A stretch of DNA of 64,000 nucleotides from Vitis vinifera. Lineage: Eukaryota > Streptophyta > Magnoliopsida > Vitales > Vitaceae. Of this stretch, positions 59,641-64,000 are shown in pieces. The stretch covers positions 6,414,501 through 6,478,500 of the forward strand of contig NC_081813.1 in NCBI RefSeq assembly GCF_030704535.1. Direction: 5' to 3'. A program made the position numbers and the translations under genes. The notes beneath the pieces are model-generated. The model did not search any database. It saw only the letters and a program-made list of their open reading frames with translations, and had not been told where the DNA came from. Each line of letters opens with the position of its first letter. Position 1 is the first letter of the stretch.

Positions 59641-60164
59641 AAAATGTTGTCCTAAATACCACTAGATGAAGGAACAAAGAAAATTATTGGGAAGGAAATT
59701 GTTTTATTGTAAAAACTTAATATTGGAGACAAAACTATTTCATCCCTATTAAAATGCATTTTCCTTTTTCAAAATGAATTTATCATTTTTCAATTTATTT
59801 ATACTATTGAATACTTAACATGATTTATTTGTTTTTTGAGAAAGTTTCATGATACTTTAATATTCATGAAAATAACACAATTATTATTAAAGAAAGTAAA
59901 TGTTATTTAGAAATAATGTGATATTGTCATTATTATAATATTAATATTAATGTAAATATAAATATATATAGTATTAAAATTTATATATATGTATAGAATA
60001 TATCATATATTTATATCAATATGTAATAATATTTAATTTTTAATACTATGTGTAATAAAATAAGAATTTAAAATTTTTTTAGCTAATGTTGAAATCTTCA
60101 ATTCTGGATATCATACTCATGATATGTGAAATGTAATATTTGTTTAATAAAAATATTATTTTAT

Positions 60165-61920
60165 TTAGTATATAACTTGAAATTATATATAAAAGAATTT
60201 AATATGGATTAAATTGACTACCTAAAAATTAAAAAAAAAAAAAGGTTTACCATGTTTGGACCACAATATTATTAGTCTTCTTCTTGTTCTTGAGTATAAA
60301 AGTACAAAGATTAATCTAGAATTTTTATAATATGGTAAAATTCTAATCATAATATATTTTATTTTTGTAATATTTTATTTTATTAATGAATTTATGAGAT
60401 AATAACATTTTTTTGTAAATTCTATTATAATATAACCATCTATTATTCTTCTAATCTTATACTTCCTATAAAATAACTTATTTTCTTTTTCTTTAAATAT
60501 TAATTTCATTTTCATGTAAATACTTTGAACTATCCTTAATAATATATAATAAAATAAAACAAAAATACATTGAGATTCATTTCCTTGTATATAACTTGAT
60601 ATTTTATATATTTAAAAATGTTTAATTAGGAATTAGGATTAAATTGATTATATTATGCAAAAATAAAAAATTTAGTTACTGTGTGAGAACCCTAATTTTA
60701 TTAGTCTTCCTTATGTTATTTAAAGATAAAAATCAAACCAAATTGCGAATGTACAAATAAAATAATTTTAGTTAATAGTATAAACATTCATTACTTACCT
60801 AATTTTGTAGTTCCCATAAAATCATCTCATGCCTTTATTTGTAGGTACTTGATTTCAATGTTAATATTCTAAATTAAGGTATAAAACAAATTAAAAGATA
60901 TTACATTAAAATAACTTATTTTGTATATAAAATTTTATTTTATATATCTATAAAAGATAAATTTGGATTAAATTGATTATACAAAAATATAAAAAGAGGT
61001 TTGACAACCATAACACTATTAGTCTTCTTCATATTAAAGTGGAAAAATGAATCCAAACTCTAAATGTAAAAGAGAATGAAAATTTAATAGTAACTTGCAT
61101 TAATTTTTTCATAATATTATATTTTATTATAATTCATATATGAATTTATAAGATAATGATATTTTAATAATAATTTATTTCAATTACTTTTTTTTTTATT
61201 AATTTTCTAATTGATTTTAAAAAAAATAAATATAAAAATTTATATATGACTTAAAGTTGATAAAAAAAAAACTCATTTCTCTTTTAATAATTTAACAATA
61301 TAATGTTTTACCAAACTCATCTTTTCTATGAAATCATCTGATTTCCCTTTTTTTTTTATTTTATAGATATTTCTTATGGTTATTCTATAGAAAAAAAAAA
61401 ATTCTAATGTTAACTATATAAGACAATAAATTTATATTTTTAAAAATTAATCCTTGATAAAGACTTTTATAAAAGTTTTAGTTAATTCTATAATAGTATA
61501 AGTATCTATTATTTATGTAATCTTGTACATCCCACAAAATGATATTATGCCTTTATCTAGAAGTATTTGATTTTAATGTCAATATTTTAAACTATCCTTA
61601 ATAATTAATAATAAAATAATATATAATTATAAAAGAAATAAAAAATTAAAATTAAAATCATTTATTTTGTTTTTAACTTTTACTTTATATATATTAAAAA
61701 ACGAATTTGAATTATATTGATTATACAAAATATAAAAATAGATTTATCATGTACAACCATAACATTGTTAGTCTTCTTATGAAAACATAAAAATAAATCC
61801 AAATTCTGAATGCATAATATTAAAAAAAGAAGAGAAAAACATGAAAACATGTGAGAACTATAGTATAAGTCTTCATCATACAAAAATATAAAATTTAATC
61901 CTAATTGTAAATGTATAAGA
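60165..61920. repeat. Degenerate AT-rich tandem array, ~350-420 bp units
   Basis: Diverged units begin near 60165, 60585, 60920 and 61672. In each the order is TTATATAT-like, GGATTAAATTGA-TA, ACAAAAAT, a (C)CATAA(C/T)A-TATTAGTCTTCTT-like block, then AATCCAAA and AATG(T/C)A. A second module, with CATCTATTATT / CATTCATTACTTACC, CCTATAAAATAA-like and GATTTCAATGTTAATATT words, occurs near 60425, 60770 and 61490. Composition is about 80% AT. It is not coding. Confidence 0.6.
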
Positions 61921-64000
61921 TAAAAAAAATAAAAATCATACTTTTTTTTAATAATATTATATTTTACTATAATATGTATATGAATTTATTATACAATAAT
62001 TAACATTTTAATAATAATTTACTTTGATTCTTCTTTTTTTTTTTTGTTATTTTTCTTCTTAATTTTTTTTAGAGATATAAAAAGGCTATGGATCACTTCA
62101 AAGAAAAAAAAAATATTTTCATAAATTATATTAGTAATTATTATAATTCTAAACATAATCTATTATAACATTTTTGCTTTTTAAAACACCATATATTTAT
62201 AAGACCAAAAGAGACTATTTATAAATATATATATCTTGTTTAAAGTATAAAATATTTAATCAAGTATTTTTTATATAATCTTGAAATTTTTTTAAAAGAA
62301 TAAAAACTCAAAATAAAAACTTGTCCCAAAACTTCTTGTTTTATACTTGGAAACTTTAAACCAATTATCAAATTTTAAATAATTAATCTTTTATAACATT
62401 TTTACTTCTTATATAAAACACTAGATATCTATGAAATTAGAAGAAATTGATTTCTTTATATTTATCTTATTTAAAATTGAATAATATTTAATTAAGTATT
62501 TATCAAGAAATCTTCAAAATTTTGAAAATAATAAAAATTAAAAAAAAAAAACTATCCCAAAATTTTTTTACTTCGTAATTGGAAAATATTTAAAGAATTG
62601 ATAAGTAATATTATAAAATATTAAATGGAAACAAAAATAAAAAAGAAATAAGAATAAAAAACTTTCCTAAACTTTCCACAAAAATCCTTCATCTTGCTTT
62701 TCCTTAAATAACATCTCCATTATTTCAAACCAATCGCCATATTCATCCTACCATCAACTACTGTTATTGCTGATTGTGGACTACTTCTATTGGTCGTTTG
62801 TTGTCATGGTCCCTTAGTGCTCTATAACATTGCAAAAAATGCAAATCAGGTATGTTATCACCATTTTATATTTTTATTTTATTTATTTTTAGGATTTCTT
62901 GCTTATTAATTAATTAGATACAGAAAAATATTCTATGGGCTTTTTGTTGTATTTTGAGTTATGTAATAGGAATTATTTGTGACCTATCATTAATGAATTC
63001 ATAGATGTTGCTATCAACTTACCACCAATTATTCAACCCTAACCAATATTTACGAGAGTGAGATCTTGATTATACATCATAATATTTATCATTAAAGCTA
63101 TAATATACACACAAATTTATATATTATTCTTTTAAGGGAATTCAATTAGCGAAAATGAAATAAAGAAAATTAAATTAATATCATTTATGTGATATATTTT
63201 CTTTATATGGTTATAGATGAAATGAAAAATATAAAGTTTTGTTCTTTTATTATTGTAGTTATAGTTCAATATATAAGTATATTTAGAAACCCACTTTGTA
63301 AATTATTTAAAACATTAAACCAATTTTCCTTTAGAATTGGTAATAAGTGTAAAAAATGAATAAAGTTAAAAGTGTAAATAATGAATAAGGTTGTTTAAAA
63401 TGTGCATATAGAAACATATAGGTCAAAATATATGATCAACCATGACTAGCTATCCTTCTATGTAAGTTAATTTATTTATCTTGGATATTGAGCCAATTGT
63501 TAGGTAAAATATAAAATATTATATTTAGTTTATAAAGTAGTGAATAATGAAATTCATATTTTAAGATTAGAGTAAAATAAAATTTTGTATCATTTTTACC
63601 TCAACTATATTATTTTGATATTTATATTAAATATTGACACTAATTTTGAAAATTGTGGATTTGAGGAAAAAACTTCACTTTTTCAACAAGGTTATTTGTA
63701 TCAAATTACAATAAAAAACTATTTAATTATTATTTATTGGCATAAATAAAAAATTATTTATTGAATAAAAATTAATTTATCACCATAATTTTTGGTATTT
63801 TAATACTCCTATAATTTGGGCTTGGAAAAAATTTACCTTTTATTCCTTATTTTATATATATTTTTTATTTATGTATTGATTTTTATGAGAAAATAATTCA
63901 TAGATATATTTCCTACTTATGAAATCAAGATATATAACATAGATTCATAATATAGTTTAGACATTTCAAAAGTTAAGATTAGATTAAAATAAAATTTTGT
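61921..64000. other. Very AT-rich DNA, no gene recognised
   Basis: Long A and T runs with short frames only. 63345-63400 has two copies of GTGTAAA-AATGAATAA-G-T. A somewhat GC-richer part (62690-62850) shows no frame or RNA structure I can support. Confidence 0.5.

Noticed and set aside
60165..61920. CRISPR-like or centromeric satellite array
   Set aside because: The units are long, strongly diverged and irregularly spaced, with no short constant repeats separated by unique spacers. A centromeric role cannot be judged from four units.
1..64000. Biosynthetic cluster or novel defence system
   Set aside because: The genes are unrelated housekeeping or cell-wall functions in conserved plant order, with no functional clustering visible.

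Overview
The window is nuclear DNA from a flowering plant. The genes are intron-rich, the intergenic DNA is very AT-rich, and there are Copia, LINE, SINE-like and foldback repeats. Repeat character and gene content suggest a woody eudicot such as grapevine (Vitis), but the species call is inference. I see no bacterial genes, operons, CRISPR arrays or rRNA/tRNA genes. I did not find a new biological system: this is an ordinary syntenic gene block with a complicated repeat history.

Layout. 1-7 kb: the last exons of an EG45-like (expansin-related, plant natriuretic peptide type) gene, a LINE remnant, two tandem EG45-like pseudogene copies, and a cluster of SINE-like repeats. 8.1-13.5 kb: a decayed Copia retrotransposon with a DNA transposon nested in its 3' LTR. 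14.5-17.0 kb (-): a long single-exon P-class PPR protein gene. 19.4-20.1 kb: a 5'-truncated LINE. 23.1-24.3 kb (-): a second, shorter PPR gene. 25.8-33.8 kb (-): an eight-exon gene for the SEC11 catalytic subunit of the ER signal peptidase complex. 36.0-38.6 kb (+): a five-exon DCC-family (thiol-disulfide oxidoreductase-like) gene. 39.7-44.2 kb (-): a five-exon rhomboid-family gene with both catalytic residues. 44.9-47.4 kb: retroelement remnants. 49.2-52.7 kb (-): a ten-exon polygalacturonase (GH28) gene with all four family motifs. 54.3-58.3 kb: fragments of a minus-strand Copia element with other LTR-like DNA. 58.8-64 kb: very AT-rich DNA with no gene, including a degenerate tandem array.

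From memory, the order PPR - SEC11 - DCC - rhomboid matches Arabidopsis At1g52620, At1g52600, At1g52590 and At1g52580, so the core looks like conserved microsynteny. The genes do not form a pathway: they act in organelle RNA processing (PPRs), ER protein secretion (SEC11), a plastid or other thiol redox role (DCC), intramembrane proteolysis (rhomboid) and cell-wall pectin hydrolysis (polygalacturonase). The multi-exon models were built by hand from GT/AG borders, reading phase and family motifs. They all keep an open frame, but have not been checked against transcripts.
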